A stretch of DNA of 64,000 bases from Cytophagaceae bacterium (GTDB lineage Bacteria; Bacteroidota; Bacteroidia; Cytophagales; Flexibacteraceae): positions 62,001-126,000 of the forward strand of contig JAIXYP010000002.1 in assembly GCA_027490155.1 (NCBI GenBank), written 5' to 3'. Below, one piece after another: positions 62,829-64,000 of the stretch (positions are counted from its first letter, which is position 1; each line of letters begins with the position of its first letter). Below the pieces are notes generated by a model, which saw nothing but the letters and a program-made list of their open reading frames with translations, made no database searches and was not told where the DNA came from. The position numbers were made by a program, and so were the translations under genes.

Positions 62829-63090
62829 GGGGCAAAATTAGGTCCATGCCTCGTGAGGGACAGGTTGTTGTTGGCAGGAAAATGGCAGCTCCCCTTGGCA
62901 CCATACTAGCTGGAGGACAATCTGCAATACTGAAGGGCAAAAGATTTTGATGTGGGCAGTGCCATTGCTATCAATATCATACGCTAATTTGCAGCAAGGT
63001 TGCAGGTTGATCCTAATAAAAGCAAGCACTAAGTCCCGGACATCCTAGTCTCTCAGTCCTAGTTGCTGCCCCTGCACCAGCATAGGTGAT

Positions 63091-63654
63091 ATGACAAGTA
63101 AGGTCTTGATTTCGGCACCGAGAATTGAGGTGATGCTCACCCGACTCTGCCATCAGTTATTAGAAAACCACGAGGACCTTACCGAAACTGTTATCCTCGG
63201 GCTCCAACCACGGGGGACCTTGCTGGCCAAACGCATTGGTGCTAAACTTTCCGAAATTAGTGGTCAGGCCGTCGCCATAGGGTGGATTGATGTTACTTTT
63301 CACCGCGATGACTTTAGGCGGCGTGACACCCCACTCCAGCCCAATGCTACCCATGTGCCCTACGTAATAGAAGGCAAACGTGTAGTTCTTATCGATGATG
63401 TGTTATTTACAGGCCGTACTGTCCGCAGTGCGCTGGATGCCATGATTGCCTATGGCCGTCCTCGTAAGGTGGAGCTACTGGTCCTGATCGACCGATATTA
63501 TGCCCGTGAGCTACCAATTGAAGCTAGTTACATCGGCACCAGTATCAACTCGAGCTTCAACGAACGTGTGCAAGTCAACTGGGCCGGCGAAAACGATGCT
63601 ACTCAGGATGAAGTTTGGCTTTTGAGCCCAGACGCCCCTACCCTGTCATCTTAA
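63091..63654 (+). CDS. pyrR: PyrR-type phosphoribosyltransferase
   Basis: The 187-residue protein has the PRPP-binding motif [21 protein letters not shown], the [13 protein letters not shown] segment and [17 protein letters not shown], all typical of PyrR. PyrR has uracil phosphoribosyltransferase activity and in many bacteria attenuates pyr operons by binding mRNA. Its position 52 bases upstream of pyrB fits. I see no attenuator hairpin between them. Confidence 0.9.
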   Translation: MTSKVLISAPRIEVMLTRLCHQLLENHEDLTETVILGLQPRGTLLAKRIGAKLSEISGQAVAIGWIDVTFHRDDFRRRDTPLQPNATHVPYVIEGKRVVLIDDVLFTGRTVRSALDAMIAYGRPRKVELLVLIDRYYARELPIEASYIGTSINSSFNERVQVNWAGENDATQDEVWLLSPDAPTLSS

Positions 63655-63706
63655 TACTAATAGCTACCTGCTTGACCGAAACTTCGAAGCCACTCAAATC
63701 CTACCG

Positions 63707-64000
63707 ATGAAAGTCCTGAGCGTAAAGCACCTACTTGGCATCAAGAACCTTACCAATGCCGATATCGAGCTGATCTTGGAGACGGCGAGCTATTTTAAGG
63801 AGGTCCTTAATCGGCCGATCAAGAAGGTACCATCATTGCGGGAGGTCACTGTAGCTAATATCTTTTTTGAGAATAGCACCCGGACCCGCTTATCCTTCGA
63901 ACTGGCCCAAAAACGCCTAAGTGCCGATGTCATCAACTTTGCGGCTAGTAATAGCTCGGTCAAAAAGGGCGAAACACTGCTGGATACTGTCAACAATATC
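63707..64000 (+). CDS. pyrB: Aspartate carbamoyltransferase catalytic subunit, partial
   Basis: The first 98 residues of PyrB are present: [24 protein letters not shown], then the carbamoyl-phosphate loop [19 protein letters not shown] and SSSVKKGE-type segment [13 protein letters not shown], with its catalytic lysine. It catalyses the first committed step of pyrimidine synthesis. The rest lies beyond the right edge. Confidence 0.93.
   Translation, partial: MKVLSVKHLLGIKNLTNADIELILETASYFKEVLNRPIKKVPSLREVTVANIFFENSTRTRLSFELAQKRLSADVINFAASNSSVKKGETLLDTVNNI

Noticed and set aside
62838-63029. A 63-codon minus-strand frame upstream of gldH
   Set aside because: Rich in cysteine, glutamine and histidine without pattern; it lies over the gldH promoter region and has no homology signal I recognise.
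1-64000. CRISPR arrays, insertion sequences, prophage, rRNA or tRNA genes
   Set aside because: No regularly spaced repeats, transposase or integrase motifs, phage structural genes, or stable RNA signatures were found on either strand by reading. A profile search could still reveal a small RNA.

Overview
The window comes from a member of the Bacteroidota. The markers are the gliding lipoprotein GldH, a type IX secretion 'Plug' protein, a C-terminal type A T9SS sorting domain on a secreted beta-helix protein, a PID-CTERM sorting peptide, a fused E1 alpha/beta 2-oxoacid dehydrogenase, and several matches to the Bacteroidota -7 promoter box TAnnTTTG. Coding density is high and both strands are used. 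I found no rRNA, tRNA, CRISPR array, transposase, integrase or phage gene. The window looks like ordinary chromosome, cut through a nucleoside transporter gene on the left and pyrB on the right.

Layout. 1-5.4 kb: a CNT transporter fragment, a small lipoprotein, a PID-CTERM peptide gene, a dusB-EamA pair, a CPBP protease and a DUF2007 protein. 5.5-14.2 kb, all plus strand: cdsA, a methyltransferase, a Gfo/Idh/MocA oxidoreductase, pheS, two GT4 glycosyltransferases and a GT35 phosphorylase-like protein whose PLP lysine is a threonine. 14.4-31.2 kb: an acyl-CoA carboxylase beta chain and a thiolase, then a uronate/sugar region (KDPG aldolase, ExuT-like transporter, pectin-lyase-fold protein, mannonate dehydratase, FGGY kinase, T9SS-secreted beta-helix protein, HAD phosphatase, secreted proteins of unknown role). 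31.2-43.9 kb: DUF1801, WbqC, clpC, an AlbA_2/ATPase regulator, a YheT hydrolase, a Kir-type K+ channel, dacB, a THUMP-like methyltransferase, folA and xth. 44-58.7 kb: the T9SS Plug protein, two predicted outer-membrane proteins flanking ugd, a MoxR/ChlI-like ATPase, the fused E1, a histidine kinase, a Gdx/SugE exporter, a SUFU-domain protein, lyxose isomerase, a DUF1080 protein and a queuosine precursor transporter. 58.9-64 kb: murB, rpsB-rpsI-rplM, gldH, pyrR and pyrB.

Genes that work together. eda, exuT-like, the beta-helix protein and uxuA form a co-oriented uronate set, but uronate isomerase, fructuronate reductase and KDG kinase are not in the window. The D-lyxose isomerase and the xylulokinase-like FGGY kinase could act in series although they are about 31 kb apart. 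rplM-rpsI-rpsB is a ribosomal operon with a structured leader; tsf, the usual next gene, is replaced by a terminator.

Most notable signals: the lysine-to-threonine change in the phosphorylase; a structured rplM leader; a 12-bp palindrome abutting the ugd promoter plus a leader stem-loop; two genes (gldH and the fused E1) whose -7 box lies only 4-5 nt before the ATG, suggesting leaderless mRNAs; frequent TTG/GTG starts; and the PID-CTERM peptide. I did not find a clearly new multi-gene system.
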